The notes beneath the pieces are model-generated. The model ran no database searches and had not been told where the DNA came from. It worked only from the letters and a program-made list of their open reading frames with translations. Source: Pseudomonas taeanensis MS-3 (GTDB taxonomy: Bacteria; Pseudomonadota; Gammaproteobacteria; Pseudomonadales; Pseudomonadaceae). Taken from it: a stretch of DNA of 64,000 bases. Within the stretch, counting starts at the first letter, position 1. Every line of letters begins with the position of its first letter. The translations under genes and the position numbers were made by a program. The DNA lies in assembly GCF_000498575.2 (NCBI RefSeq), contig NZ_AWSQ01000001.1, positions 1,545,883 to 1,609,882 on the forward strand, given 5' to 3'. Below are positions 9,681 through 19,934 of the stretch, piece by piece.

Positions 9681-10265
9681 CTACACCCGGCGCAACACTA
9701 TCCGTCCACGGCTGATGCCGGCCAGGAGTTGCTGCAAGTCGGCGACCCGCGCTTCGGGCAGGGCCAGCTGCAGTTCGGCACCTTCGGCATCGAAGGCTTC
9801 CTGCTCCAGCAAAGCGTCCAGTTCGCTCAGACGCGCCTTGAGCAGGGGCAGTTCGGCGAAGGCGCAGTGGCAGGCGCAGCGGCTGCGTTGTACCAGTTCC
9901 AGGCGTTCGGCGGCCTGCAGGCATTTGTTGGCGCTGCCGCCATAGGCGCGGGCCAGGCCGCCGGTACCGAGCTGGATGCCGCCGTACCAGCGGGTGACTA
10001 CGACCACCAGCTGATCGCAGTCCTGGCCCTCGATGGCGGCGAGAATCGGCCGGCCGGCGGTGCCGCCCGGTTCGCCATCGTCACTGAAACGGTACTGCTG
10101 GCCGACCTTCCAGGCCCAACAGTTGTGCGAGGCGCTGTGGTCGCTGAGTCGTTCGACCGCCGCCTGCGCCTCGGCCGCGCTGGCGACCGCTACGGCCTGG
10201 GCAAGAAAGCGGCTCTTGCGAATTTCTTCGCGGTAGTCGCAGGGGGTGATGAGGGTAAAAGGCAT
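9681..10265 (-). CDS. YigZ/IMPACT family protein
   Basis: A 194-residue cytoplasmic protein. The N-terminal UPF0029 domain is clear (KSRFLAQ, FSDDGEPGGTAGRPIL, VVVVTRWYGGIQLGTGGLARAY), followed by a smaller DUF1949-type C-terminal domain. The ATG at 10265 starts the conserved region; the frame remains open upstream across the TetR gene but that part is not homologous. Eukaryotic IMPACT binds the Gcn2 activator; the bacterial function is unsettled. It sits 14 bases downstream of the TetR gene and may be co-transcribed. Confidence 0.88.
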   Translation of the reverse strand: MPFTLITPCDYREEIRKSRFLAQAVAVASAAEAQAAVERLSDHSASHNCWAWKVGQQYRFSDDGEPGGTAGRPILAAIEGQDCDQLVVVVTRWYGGIQLGTGGLARAYGGSANKCLQAAERLELVQRSRCACHCAFAELPLLKARLSELDALLEQEAFDAEGAELQLALPEARVADLQQLLAGISRGRIVLRRV

Positions 10266-10279
10266 GGTGTTCCGTGGGC

Positions 10280-10945
10280 TCAGCCAGCTGGCGGGGTCAG
10301 GCCGCAGCCCTTGAGGATGATGCGGGTCAGGTTGTCGCTGGCGTCCTCGAAGTCCTGCTTGGTCAGGCGCGTGCGGCCGGTGACGCGACAGATCTGCGAG
10401 GCGAAGTCGGCGTAGTGTTGGGTGCTGCCCCACAGCAGGAAAATCAGGTGTACCGGGTCGATCGGGTCGATCTTGCCTGCGGCGATCCAAGCCTCGAACA
10501 CCGCGGCGCGGCCACGGAACCAGGTCAGGTAGTCCTGATTGAAATACTCCGACAGACATTCGCCGCCGCTGATCACTTCCATGGCGAAGATCCGCGAAGC
10601 CTTGGGGTAGCGCCGGGAGAACTCCAGCTTGGCGCGGATATAGCGGGCCAGCGCCTCGGCCGGGTCGTCGTCGACGCTGAGGCTGTTGAAGGTGCTGTCC
10701 CACAGCTCGAGGATGTTGCTCAGCACCGCCAGGTACAGGCCCAGCTTGTTGTTGAAGTAATAGTGCAGGTTGGCTTTGGGCAGGCCGACGGTCTGCGCGA
10801 TGGTGTTCATGCTGGTGCCCTTGAAGCCGTGACGGGCGAATTCCTCTTCGGCTGCGGCGAGGATAGCTTCTTCGTTTTTCTGGCGGATGCGACCGGCGGG
10901 TTTGTCGGCGGAGTTGGCGCTGTGCGCAGGGACTTCAAGGGTCAT
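10280..10945 (-). CDS. TetR-family regulator, RutR/YcdC type
   Basis: A 221-residue protein. The N-terminal helix-turn-helix is visible (RIRQKNEEAILAAAEEEFA, then GTSMNTIAQTVGLPKANLHYYF). The C-terminal part (AMEVISGGECLSEYF, WIAAGKIDPIDPVHLIFLLWGSTQHYADFA) is the YcdC/RutR ligand domain. RutR of E. coli responds to uracil; a pyrimidine or purine ligand is plausible beside purine deaminase genes but is inference. The ATG at 10945 is chosen; a longer open frame to 11059 has no TetR features. Confidence 0.88.
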   Translation of the reverse strand: MTLEVPAHSANSADKPAGRIRQKNEEAILAAAEEEFARHGFKGTSMNTIAQTVGLPKANLHYYFNNKLGLYLAVLSNILELWDSTFNSLSVDDDPAEALARYIRAKLEFSRRYPKASRIFAMEVISGGECLSEYFNQDYLTWFRGRAAVFEAWIAAGKIDPIDPVHLIFLLWGSTQHYADFASQICRVTGRTRLTKQDFEDASDNLTRIILKGCGLTPPAG

Positions 10946-11072
10946 GGGCGGTTCCGAGCGGTTCAAGGGGCGCAATGACAGCACTGATAACCCACTGTCG
11001 GCGAGGTGACAAGCGCGAGCGGTAGAAAACGCCGGCACGGATGCGCAGCAGCCAGCCACAGAGCGCGCTGGC

Positions 11073-11927
11073 TTACTCGGTCATCTTGTCGAAAAGCCAG
11101 CTTCCGGCCGGCCCGAGCGCGTGGAACTTCGACGACACCGCGTCGACCATGATCTGCCGCGGCCAGCCGTGCACCTTGAGTTCGCATAACGAGCCGGAAC
11201 CGTAACGACCTACCAACCAGCGGGGGATCGGCGCCCAACCAAAACCCTGCTCGGCCATTTCCATCAGCATCAGGTAGCTCGGGGCGGACCAGGAGCGGCC
11301 GCGCGCGGAGCTGCTGGCGCTGTTCAGCACCGTGGCCAGGCGCAGTTCGCGATGCTCATGCAGCGCGTCGCTGCTGACGTTTGCCAGGGCCGCCAGTGGA
11401 TGGCTGGCGGCGACGTAGAGGGCCATGTCCGAGCCCTCTGCCACGGCGCAGGCACTGATTTCCGGCGGGTAGACGGCCTGCGCCTCGACGAAGCCAAGTT
11501 GCGCGCGGCCTTGCTGGACGAACGCCAACAGGTCTTCGCACTCGGCAATCAGGCATTCCAGCTCCAGGTCCGGGTAGCGCTGTTGAAACTCGCTGAGCGC
11601 CAGTTCGAAGCGGTCGGACTGGTAGGTGTCCGACAGCACGACGGTCAGTTTCGACTCCAGACCCTGCGCCAGTTCATGGGCGGCGCGCTCGAGGCGGTTG
11701 TTCGCCGCCAGCACCACTTCGGCGCTGCGCAGCATTACCCGGCCATGCTCGGTCAGGCTTGGCTTGCGGCTGCTGCGGTCGAACAGGATCAAGCCCAGGT
11801 CGGCTTCCAGGTTGGCGATCGCCGCGCTGATGGTCGACTGGCTTTTGCCCAGCTTGCGCGCCGCGGCCGAGAAAGAACCGTAGGACGCGGCTTGAACGAA
11901 GGCCTGCAAGGCGTCGGAGGAGGGCAT
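11073..11927 (-). CDS. LysR-family regulator divergent to PACE efflux gene
   Basis: A 284-residue LysR protein. The helix-turn-helix is at the N terminus (AFVQAASYGSFSAAARKLGK, QSTISAAIANLE), followed by the effector-binding domain. The first ATG is at 11927; a TTG one codon earlier is possible. It is divergently placed to the PACE transporter gene, the same arrangement as AceR-AceI in Acinetobacter, where the LysR protein activates the exporter in response to its substrate. A similar role here is inference from this layout. Confidence 0.9.
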   Translation of the reverse strand: MPSSDALQAFVQAASYGSFSAAARKLGKSQSTISAAIANLEADLGLILFDRSSRKPSLTEHGRVMLRSAEVVLAANNRLERAAHELAQGLESKLTVVLSDTYQSDRFELALSEFQQRYPDLELECLIAECEDLLAFVQQGRAQLGFVEAQAVYPPEISACAVAEGSDMALYVAASHPLAALANVSSDALHEHRELRLATVLNSASSSARGRSWSAPSYLMLMEMAEQGFGWAPIPRWLVGRYGSGSLCELKVHGWPRQIMVDAVSSKFHALGPAGSWLFDKMTE

Positions 11928-11932
11928 CAACT

Positions 11933-11947
11933 ATCGCCTTTGTCGAT
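11933..11947. promoter_or_regulatory. Possible LysR operator
   Basis: A dyad, ATCG-N7-CGAT, lies in the 95-base gap between the divergent LysR and PACE genes, six bases upstream of the LysR start. It fits the loose T-N11-A LysR pattern. Only position and symmetry support it. Confidence 0.35.
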
Positions 11948-12022
11948 GGTTATTAACTTTGAAGTATCTATAGGCGCGGTGATCATGGCAACTCATCAAT
12001 CGACAGACCGACAGGGGCAAGC

Positions 12023-12490
12023 ATGCAAGCCGACAAATCTTTGCGCGAGCGGATCTTTCAAGCGCTGGGCTTTGAAATCCTCGCGATCGTGCTCAGCACC
12101 CCGCTGCTGGCCTGGGCAATGGCCACCGAGTGGCATGCTATGGGCGTGGTGACAGTCGCCACCTGCCTATTCGCCTTGATCTGGAACGTGCTGTTCAATC
12201 GGGCGTTCGATCAGCTGCGGCGGCGCTGGGGTATCGGCCTGAGCGTGCCGGTGCGGCTGACCCACGCCATGCTGTTCGAAGGTGGGCTGATCGTCATCTG
12301 CGTGCCGTTTGCCGCCTGGTGGCTGGACATCGGTTTGCTCGCCGCGCTGCTGATGGACATCGGCTTGCTGCTGTTCTTCCTGCCCTACACCTACCTCTAT
12401 AACTGGGCCTACGACACCCTGCGCGAGCCGGTGCAGCGCTGGTATCACCGTCGCCTCGCGCGGCGCGGCCTGACTAGGCATACCTGCTAA
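12023..12490 (+). CDS. PACE-family multidrug efflux transporter
   Basis: A 155-residue, four-helix inner-membrane protein made of two tandem bacterial transmembrane pair domains. Family marks are visible: RIFQALGFEILAI with the membrane-embedded acidic residue, LIWNVLFNRAFD, LTHAMLFEGGLI and YTYLYNWAYDTLRE. AceI of this family exports chlorhexidine and polyamines by proton antiport. The divergent LysR gene strengthens the assignment. The substrate in this strain is unknown. Confidence 0.92.
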   Translation: MQADKSLRERIFQALGFEILAIVLSTPLLAWAMATEWHAMGVVTVATCLFALIWNVLFNRAFDQLRRRWGIGLSVPVRLTHAMLFEGGLIVICVPFAAWWLDIGLLAALLMDIGLLLFFLPYTYLYNWAYDTLREPVQRWYHRRLARRGLTRHTC

Positions 12491-12505
12491 CGCTGCGCGC
12501 TGTGC

Positions 12506-13426
12506 TCAGGCGGTGGCTGCCAGGGCTTCGAGAAAGCTCTCCAGGACCAGATGTGGGCGGCGGCCCTTGCGCGTTACCGCCGCCAGGCTGAGATCGTGGA
12601 AGCGCGTGTCCGCTTTCAGCGCGCGCAGACGGCCCTGTTGCACCCAGGCGGCGGCATAGTGATCCGGCAGGTAGCCGATATAACGCCCGGTGAGAATCAG
12701 GAAGGCCATGCCCTCGCGGTCCGAGGCGCTGGCCGTGCAATTGAGCTGCTGATAATGGCTCTGCACCTCCGGCGGCAGGCGGAAGGTCGGCGCGATCGCG
12801 TCCTGGGCATCCAGGCGCGCGTCCTCCAATTGCTGGTCGTCGACATAGAACAGCGGGTGGCCGACCGCGCAATACAGCAGCGAGCGTTCGTCGTACAGGG
12901 TCTGGTAGTCCAGCCCGGACAGGGCGCCGGCTTGCGGCACCACGCCGACATGCAGGCGGCCGTCGAGCACGCCTTGTTCGACCTCGCTCGGCGGGGTCAT
13001 GCGGATATGGATGCGCACCTCCGGGCCGCGCTCCTTGAGCAAGGCCAGGGCGTTGGTGATGCGCATGTGCGGCACCGTCACCAGGTTGTCGGTGAGGCCG
13101 ATATTCAGCTCGCCGCGCAGGTGCTGGTGGAGGCCGTTGACCTCGGTGCGAAAGCTCTCCAGTGCGGCCAGCAGTTGCTGGGTCGACTGGTACACCTCGC
13201 GGCCCTCCTCGGTCAGGGCAAACCCTGCGCGACCGCGTTGGCACAGGCGCAGGCCGAGGCGTTGTTCGAGGTCACTCATCTGCTGGCTGATCGCCGAGCG
13301 GCCGATGCCCAGCACGCTCTCGGCTGCGGAGAAACCGCCGCATTCGGCGACGCTGCGAAACAGCTTCAACAGGCGGATATCGAAGTCGCTGACCTGGGCC
13401 AGGGGTTCGGAGCGGCGTGTGCTCAT
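12506..13426 (-). CDS. bauR: LysR-family regulator BauR
   Basis: A 306-residue LysR regulator with its helix-turn-helix near residues 15-60 (DIRLLKLFRSVAECGGFSAA, GRSAISQQMSDLEQRLG). It is divergent from a beta-alanine transaminase gene, as is PA0133 bauR in P. aeruginosa, where it activates the bau genes in response to beta-alanine arising from polyamine breakdown. The name rests on this gene order plus family, not on the ligand residues. Confidence 0.85.
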   Translation of the reverse strand: MSTRRSEPLAQVSDFDIRLLKLFRSVAECGGFSAAESVLGIGRSAISQQMSDLEQRLGLRLCQRGRAGFALTEEGREVYQSTQQLLAALESFRTEVNGLHQHLRGELNIGLTDNLVTVPHMRITNALALLKERGPEVRIHIRMTPPSEVEQGVLDGRLHVGVVPQAGALSGLDYQTLYDERSLLYCAVGHPLFYVDDQQLEDARLDAQDAIAPTFRLPPEVQSHYQQLNCTASASDREGMAFLILTGRYIGYLPDHYAAAWVQQGRLRALKADTRFHDLSLAAVTRKGRRPHLVLESFLEALAATA

Positions 13427-13449
13427 TAGTTTAGTAGCCAGTTAACTAA
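13426..13449. promoter_or_regulatory. Candidate BauR operator
   Basis: A dyad, TTAGTT-N12-AACTAA, overlaps the first base of bauR and contains an inner AGTTAACT palindrome. It lies about 95 bases before bauA. This is the most symmetrical element in the divergent gap and a natural LysR site. Confidence 0.5.
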
Positions 13450-13543
13450 AGGTAAGAAGAGTTGGGTTTTTCAGACTGTATGCCCGTGGCACCTTGGTTG
13501 GCAACTCTCCCACATGCCCTGTTCTTGATTGCGAGGCCGCCCC

Positions 13544-14890
13544 ATGAACATGCAGCAGACCGCCACCGTGCCCCTGGCCAGCCAGCTCAAGCTGGATGCG
13601 CACTGGATGCCGTTTACCGCCAACCGCAACTTTCAGCGCGACCCGCGCTTTATCGTCGGCGCCGAAGGCAGCTGGCTGACCGACGAGAGCGGGCGTAAGG
13701 TCTACGACAGCCTGTCCGGCCTGTGGACCTGCGGTGCCGGACATTCGCGCAAGGAAATTCAGGAGGCCGTGGCCAAGCAGCTCGGCACCCTCGACTACTC
13801 ACCGGGCTTCCAATACGGCCACCCCTTGGCCTTCCAATTGGCCGAGCAACTGGTCGAGCTGGTGCCGGATGGCTTGAACCATGTGTTCTTCACCAGTTCC
13901 GGCTCCGAGTGCGCCGACACCTCGGTGAAGATGGCCAAGGCCTACTGGCGCCTGAAGGGCCAGCCGGCCAAGACCAAGTTCATCGGCCGCGCCCGTGGCT
14001 ATCACGGGGTCAACGTCGCCGGCACCAGCCTCGGTGGCATCGGCGGCAACCGCAAGATGTACGGCCAGTTCATGGACGTCGACCACCTGCCGCACACCCT
14101 GCAGGCGGGGCTGGAGTACACCAATGGCATGGCCGCCACGGGCGGCGTCGAGCTGGCCAACGAGCTGCTCAAGCTGATCGAACTGCACGACGCGTCGAAC
14201 ATCGCCGCGGTGATAGTCGAGCCGATGTCCGGCTCGGCCGGGGTCATAGTGCCGCCGGTGGGCTACCTGCAACGGCTGCGCGAGATCTGCACGCAGCACA
14301 ATATCCTGCTGATCTTCGATGAAGTGATCACCGCATTCGGCCGTATGGGCAAGTGGACCGGTGCCGAGTATTTCGGCGTCACCCCGGACATCATGAACAC
14401 CGCCAAGCAGATCACCAATGGCGCGGTTCCGCTGGGCGCAGTGATCGCCAGCAGCGAGATCTACCAGACCTTCATGAACCAGCCCTCGCCCGAGCACATG
14501 GTCGAATTCACCCATGGCTACACCTATTCCGCGCACCCGGTGGCCTGCGCCGCCGGCCTGGCCTCGCTGGAACTGCTCAAGCGCGAGAACCTGGTGCAAC
14601 AGGCCGCCGAGCTGGCGCCGCAGTTCGCCAACGCCCTGCATGGTCTGAAAGGCGCCAAGCACATTCTCGACATTCGCAACTGCGGCCTGGCCGGCGCGAT
14701 CCAGATCGCCCCGCGCGACGGCGATCCGTCGATCCGTCCATTCGAGGCCGGCATGGCCCTGTGGAAGGCCGGCTTCTATGTGCGTTTCGGCGGCGACACC
14801 CTGCAGTTCGGGCCGACCTTCAACGCCAGGATGGAAGACCTCGACCGGGTGTTCAGCGCCGTCGGCGAGACCCTGAACAAGCTGGATTAA
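13544..14890 (+). CDS. bauA: Beta-alanine--pyruvate transaminase
   Basis: A 448-residue class III aminotransferase. It matches P. aeruginosa BauA almost throughout (AHWMPF.ANRNFQ, DSLSGLWTCGAGHSRKEIQ, RARGYHGVNVAGTSLGGIGG). The PLP lysine is K288 in NTAKQITNGA and the cofactor aspartate is D259 in IFDEVITAFGR. It converts beta-alanine and pyruvate to malonate semialdehyde and alanine. The ATG at 13544 is preferred (GAGG upstream); an ATG two codons later is possible. It is divergent from bauR and upstream of bauC. Confidence 0.95.
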   Translation: MNMQQTATVPLASQLKLDAHWMPFTANRNFQRDPRFIVGAEGSWLTDESGRKVYDSLSGLWTCGAGHSRKEIQEAVAKQLGTLDYSPGFQYGHPLAFQLAEQLVELVPDGLNHVFFTSSGSECADTSVKMAKAYWRLKGQPAKTKFIGRARGYHGVNVAGTSLGGIGGNRKMYGQFMDVDHLPHTLQAGLEYTNGMAATGGVELANELLKLIELHDASNIAAVIVEPMSGSAGVIVPPVGYLQRLREICTQHNILLIFDEVITAFGRMGKWTGAEYFGVTPDIMNTAKQITNGAVPLGAVIASSEIYQTFMNQPSPEHMVEFTHGYTYSAHPVACAAGLASLELLKRENLVQQAAELAPQFANALHGLKGAKHILDIRNCGLAGAIQIAPRDGDPSIRPFEAGMALWKAGFYVRFGGDTLQFGPTFNARMEDLDRVFSAVGETLNKLD

Positions 14891-14903
14891 CGCCCTATCC
14901 CCG

Positions 14904-14962
14904 GTAGGAGCCAGCTTGCTGGCGATGCTTGAAAGGCTGATCGCCAGCGAGCTGGCTCCTAC
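14904..14962. repeat. REP-type palindromic element
   Basis: A second copy of the REP at 8107-8162, with arms GTAGGAGCCAGCTTGCTGGC and GCCAGCGAGCTGGCTCCTAC. It sits between bauA and bauC and could reduce read-through or stabilise the upstream transcript. Confidence 0.88.
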
Positions 14963-14992
14963 ACAAACAGATTAGTTATTGAGGAATACCGC

Positions 14993-16489
<1,497 letters not shown>

Positions 16490-16511
16490 GCGAGCAGGGC
16501 GGTAAACAAAG

Positions 16512-16538
16512 AAGGCCAGTCAGATGACTGGCCTTTTT
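16512..16538. terminator. Rho-independent terminator after bauC
   Basis: An 11-base perfect stem (AAGGCCAGTCA and complement) with a GA loop, followed by TTTTT on the plus strand and preceded by an A-rich stretch for the minus strand. It lies between convergent genes and probably works both ways. Confidence 0.9.
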
Positions 16539-16602
16539 CATGCCTGCGATTTGGCAACGCTGTCTGCCCGATGCGCCGGGCAGGACGTGCCTTGGCCGGG
16601 GA

Positions 16603-17931
16603 TTAGAACTCGCCTTTAATCGCCGGTTTGATTCGATTAGTAGTAGTTCTGAATATCTCGTAACCGATGGTCTTATCCGCGCTCACGCTGATCGCCATGA
16701 CGTTCGAGTGGCTGCCGTAGTAGGACTTGTCGTGGATCTGCGCACTGTAGCTGATGTGCTCGATCTGCCGGCTGGCGGTCGTGGCGTAGTGGCTCTTGGC
16801 GGGCAGGCTCGGGGTGAACTGGTTGATCGGGCTGGACATCAATTCGTGGATGATCCTGGGCGCTTTATAGGGCTTGGTGGTATCGGTGACTTCCATCGTG
16901 GCGTGGTAGGAGGTGTGCATGTCGCCGGTGAGAAAGGTCAGGTGATTGATGTCCTTGTCGAGCACGTGGTTGAGTATCTTCAAGCGCTGCGCGTCATAGA
17001 TCGGGTCGCACCATTTGTCCCGGTCGGGATTCAGCACCTCACCGACAAAGGGCACGCTGCTGATGACGAATTTGCTGTGATCCTTGTATTTGCTCATCCA
17101 CGCCAGCAGGGCAGTCATCTGTACCTCGTCGATCATCTGGCCGCGGCTGGAGTCACGCTTCGAGCGCGTGTCGGTGGCAAAGAACTGCACATCGCCGAAG
17201 TTGAACACGTAATGGTAGCGGTGCAGGTTGGCCGCGGCCGACGGGTTGTGTGAGTGCTGGAACTCCCAGTAGACCTTCAGCGCGATCAGCGGCAGCGTGC
17301 GGTCGAGTTCGGCCCGGCAGTTGTCGAAGTTGTTGGTGATCTCATGGTCGTCCATGACCATGTAGTGCGGCAGCTCGGTCAGCACCTTGCGCGCGGGCAC
17401 GCAGTCATCCCAGGCATCCAGGTACTTGTCGCGGTAATGCTCCAGGCTGCTGCTCGGCTTGAAGGGAATGTCGGCGTAGATCTGGTCCCCGGCATGAATC
17501 ATGAAGCGCGCTTTCGCGGCCTTGGCGATCTGCGAAATGCTGCTCCAGGCCTGATCCGGGCGCTCGATGATGCCCAGCGAATGCAGGTTGCAGGAACCGA
17601 GGATGAAGGTGAAATCGCTGGCCTGGTCGCTGGCAGGGAAGGTGGTGAAGCGGCCTTCGCTGTAGGCGTCGCGGATCAGTGCCTCGGGGCGATCCTTCCT
17701 GGTCTTGCCGAAGTAGACCTTGACTCGGTAATCGGTGTTGGCCTTGAGGCCCGTCCATTCATGCACGGCGGTATGGAATTCGGCCGCCTGCGTCTCGATC
17801 GAAATGCTGCCGAGTTTCACCAGCCCACTGTCTTCGAACAGGGCGATGAACGCTACCGGCCAGCGCAGCGAGGCGCGGACCCATATTTTGATCGATGACT
17901 CGGTGGTGTGGCCGAGAATTAGCCGTGGCAT
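16603..17931 (-). CDS. PhoD-like alkaline phosphatase/phosphodiesterase
   Basis: A 442-residue protein with a short N-terminal beta-sandwich (LILGHTTESSIKIWVR) and a metallophosphatase domain. Metal-binding motifs are FILGSCN, HAGDQIYADIPF, VMDDHEITNNFDN and TGDMHTSYH, as in the PhoD superfamily. No Tat signal is visible, so it may be cytoplasmic. The ATG at 17931 follows GGGGAGA; eleven extra upstream codons in frame look non-coding. The natural ester is unknown. It is convergent with bauC. Confidence 0.85.
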   Translation of the reverse strand: MPRLILGHTTESSIKIWVRASLRWPVAFIALFEDSGLVKLGSISIETQAAEFHTAVHEWTGLKANTDYRVKVYFGKTRKDRPEALIRDAYSEGRFTTFPASDQASDFTFILGSCNLHSLGIIERPDQAWSSISQIAKAAKARFMIHAGDQIYADIPFKPSSSLEHYRDKYLDAWDDCVPARKVLTELPHYMVMDDHEITNNFDNCRAELDRTLPLIALKVYWEFQHSHNPSAAANLHRYHYVFNFGDVQFFATDTRSKRDSSRGQMIDEVQMTALLAWMSKYKDHSKFVISSVPFVGEVLNPDRDKWCDPIYDAQRLKILNHVLDKDINHLTFLTGDMHTSYHATMEVTDTTKPYKAPRIIHELMSSPINQFTPSLPAKSHYATTASRQIEHISYSAQIHDKSYYGSHSNVMAISVSADKTIGYEIFRTTTNRIKPAIKGEF

Positions 17932-18135
17932 GACGGTCTCCCCATTCGCCCCTGGCCTGCTCATGGGGCGTGCGCTGTCCCGTTGGTAGGTATAGCACCC
18001 GAGCAGGACGAGGCCAGATGGCTGGAGGCCGCCGCCGCGCCTCGACCGCCACTAAGTGTCGCCAATCTGCCATTTGATTGATCTGCGCCGGGGTATGAGC
18101 TTGTTCTTGTCTCTATAGTCGCGCCCTCGAATTCC

Positions 18136-18286
18136 CGCCTTAGTGGCCTGTGCGGCTGGTTCAATGAAGCATTTCCGGCTTCTGGGGCGCTGATACTGCG
18201 TGCCATGACTCGTTGCAGTGTCTTGCCTCAGAACCTCAGTCAGCCGAACTTGAGTCAACCCACTCAGCGCACAGGCCACTAGGCGA
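18136..18286. repeat. Spaced inverted repeat upstream of cytochrome c gene
   Basis: TAGTGGCCTGTGC at 18141-18153 reappears inverted at 18269-18281, with weaker pairing extending a few bases on both sides. The 378-base gap between the phosphatase and cytochrome genes otherwise shows no gene. The repeat may be a decayed mobile sequence or a regulatory structure. Confidence 0.5.
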
Positions 18287-18309
18287 AAACCAGGATAAGG
18301 ACTCCCGCC

Positions 18310-18936
18310 ATGCGCGCGCTCGCCCTCGTGCTTTTCAGTTGCATCGCCCTCCAGGCCTGGGCCAACGACGCGGCCATGCAACGCTTCAACCAGCTCAACG
18401 ACGACCCCACCCTGCGTCAGCAGGCCTATGCCGCCGGGCAGGAACGGATTCGTTTCTGCGGCAACTGCCACGGTGAAAACGGCAATAGCAAACGCCCGCA
18501 CATTCCCAACCTGGCTGAGCAGAACCCGGTGTACCTGTTCAACTCCTTCGAGAAGTTCGCCAGCGGCGAGCGCAAGGATTACGTCATGTCCAAGCTTGCG
18601 CCGAACCTGACCCAGGAAGATCGAGTGAACATCGCCATCTACTTCGGCCAGCAGCAGTTGTTGCCGCACAGCGCGGAGGTGGACGCGGCCCAGCAACAGC
18701 AGGGCAAGCAGATGTTCGAGACGATCTGCACGGGCTGTCATGGCGACAAGGCTCAAGGCCGCAACGATACTCCGCGTCTGGCCGGGCAGCCGGCCGAGTA
18801 CCTGCGCAAGGCGCTGACCCGGTTTCGTGATAAGGACCCGAGCCGCGCCGGCTCGGTGATGATGTCTGTCGCCGCCGATTTCAGCGACTCGCAGATAGCG
18901 GCTCTGGCCGCCTACCTGCAGCAGTTGCAGCCCTGA
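18310..18936 (+). CDS. Dihaem cytochrome c (c4-like)
   Basis: A 208-residue periplasmic protein with a signal peptide ending LQAWA. Two CxxCH haem sites are present: C50-H54 (CGNCH) and C140-H144 (CTGCH), each in a cytochrome-c class I fold; methionines MSKLAPNL and MMSVAADFSD are likely sixth ligands. The architecture matches cytochrome c4-type electron carriers. It stands alone, so its redox partner is not indicated by neighbours. Confidence 0.9.
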   Translation: MRALALVLFSCIALQAWANDAAMQRFNQLNDDPTLRQQAYAAGQERIRFCGNCHGENGNSKRPHIPNLAEQNPVYLFNSFEKFASGERKDYVMSKLAPNLTQEDRVNIAIYFGQQQLLPHSAEVDAAQQQQGKQMFETICTGCHGDKAQGRNDTPRLAGQPAEYLRKALTRFRDKDPSRAGSVMMSVAADFSDSQIAALAAYLQQLQP

Positions 18937-19056
18937 TTTCGAGCTGAAGTCTGATCGTTCTATGCTCCAGCGCGTCAGCGGTCTTGGCTTCGTAGGATGT
19001 GGTGGAGCGCAGCGATACCCATCGGTTGGTCATCGGCTGATGGTTGCAGGCTCCAT

Positions 19057-19083
19057 GTGGGAGCGGCCTTGGCCGCGAAGCGG
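19057..19083. repeat. REP-like hairpin
   Basis: GTGGGAGCGGCCTTGGCCGCGA followed by AGCGG is a second Pseudomonas REP family, with a GCGGCC/GGCCGC core. It lies inside the larger nested repeat region. Confidence 0.6.
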
Positions 19084-19451
19084 TAGCAACGGTTAAGGCC
19101 GTGGTTCGGCGCGACACTTTCATTGCCTGATCATAAGGTTTCGCCCTTACGGCGAGTTCCTTTTGGCAGTCGCCCGGACGGCCGGCCCCGCCAAAAGGAA
19201 CCAAAAGGTCTTGCCCCTCCATACGTGACTAGGCGTCCCCGTCTCGCTGCGCTCGACTTCCCTCACTCCATCATTGCTCCGAGGGCCCGACCTAGGCGGC
19301 CCCCCACGAAGGGCCATCCCTGGCCCATCGCGGCTCTCGCGGCATCCATGCCGCTCAACCCACTCCACAACGATTGCGTTCGGCCTGCTGGAAAGGGGCG
19401 TTGTCCCGGCTCGAATTTATTGTCTCGACGGAGCATGGCGTTGGCTTTAAT

Positions 19452-19482
19452 GATCGTTCCCACGCGGAGCGTGGGAACGATC
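19452..19482. repeat. Central REP palindrome
   Basis: A perfect palindrome with 14-base arms (GATCGTTCCCACGC and complement) and a GGA loop. It reads as the PTLRVGT/PTRSVGT peptide in spurious frames, a common annotation artefact of this repeat. It is the centre of the nested structure. Confidence 0.85.
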
Positions 19483-19934
19483 AAAGGCGTACACAAAACC
19501 TATAGACGATGCGGTCTCCGGGTCCCGTCAGGAGGCCGAGTGGAGGTGCTGTGCAGAGGGGCGTTTGGCATGGATGCCAAACGAGGAACGATGGGCCAGG
19601 GATGGCCCTTCGTGACGACCCTCGGAACAGTGCCGGAACGAGGGAAGTCTGGCCGCAGGTCAGACCCGTATGTCGGGCGCGCTTTCTCTTTGCTGCCACT
19701 GATATAAAAAGTCTCTTTCGCGCGAGTAAAGAGAAACGCAGCGAAGCGGAGTAACAGCCGCAGGCTGGCCGGTAGGGTGAGCGAAGCGAATCAAGTGACT
19801 CGCCGTAAGGGCGAAGCCCGTAATTGTCGGTAATAAAAGTGCGGCGGACTAAAGCCTGAAATTTGGCTGGTTGCTTGTGAGGTAGTTGATGGGTATCGCT
19901 GCGCTTAATGCCTTTTATGGTTTCTGTGGTTTAT

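Larger units (their letters stand above)
19007..19904. repeat. Nested concentric inverted-repeat region
   Basis: This gene-free stretch holds several exact inverted pairs sharing one centre. They are 19007-19023 with 19888-19904 (17 bases), 19140-19157 with 19798-19815 (18 bases), and 19305-19330 with 19589-19614 (26 bases), all around the palindrome at 19452-19482. Shorter matches (GACTTCCCTC/GAGGGAAGTC) continue the symmetry. The component sequences are typical Pseudomonas intergenic repeats. Long open frames here are by-products of the repeats. Confidence 0.8.

Noticed and set aside
16603..17964. Start of the PhoD-like gene at 17964
   Set aside because: The ATG at 17931 has GGGGAGA at the right spacing and begins the conserved region; the extra codons do not look conserved.
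19123..19707. Long open frame (194 codons, plus) and overlapping minus frames with PTLRVGT-type peptides
   Set aside because: They arise from REP-type repeats; the peptide is the translation of the central palindrome, a known annotation artefact. No ribosome site or family feature.
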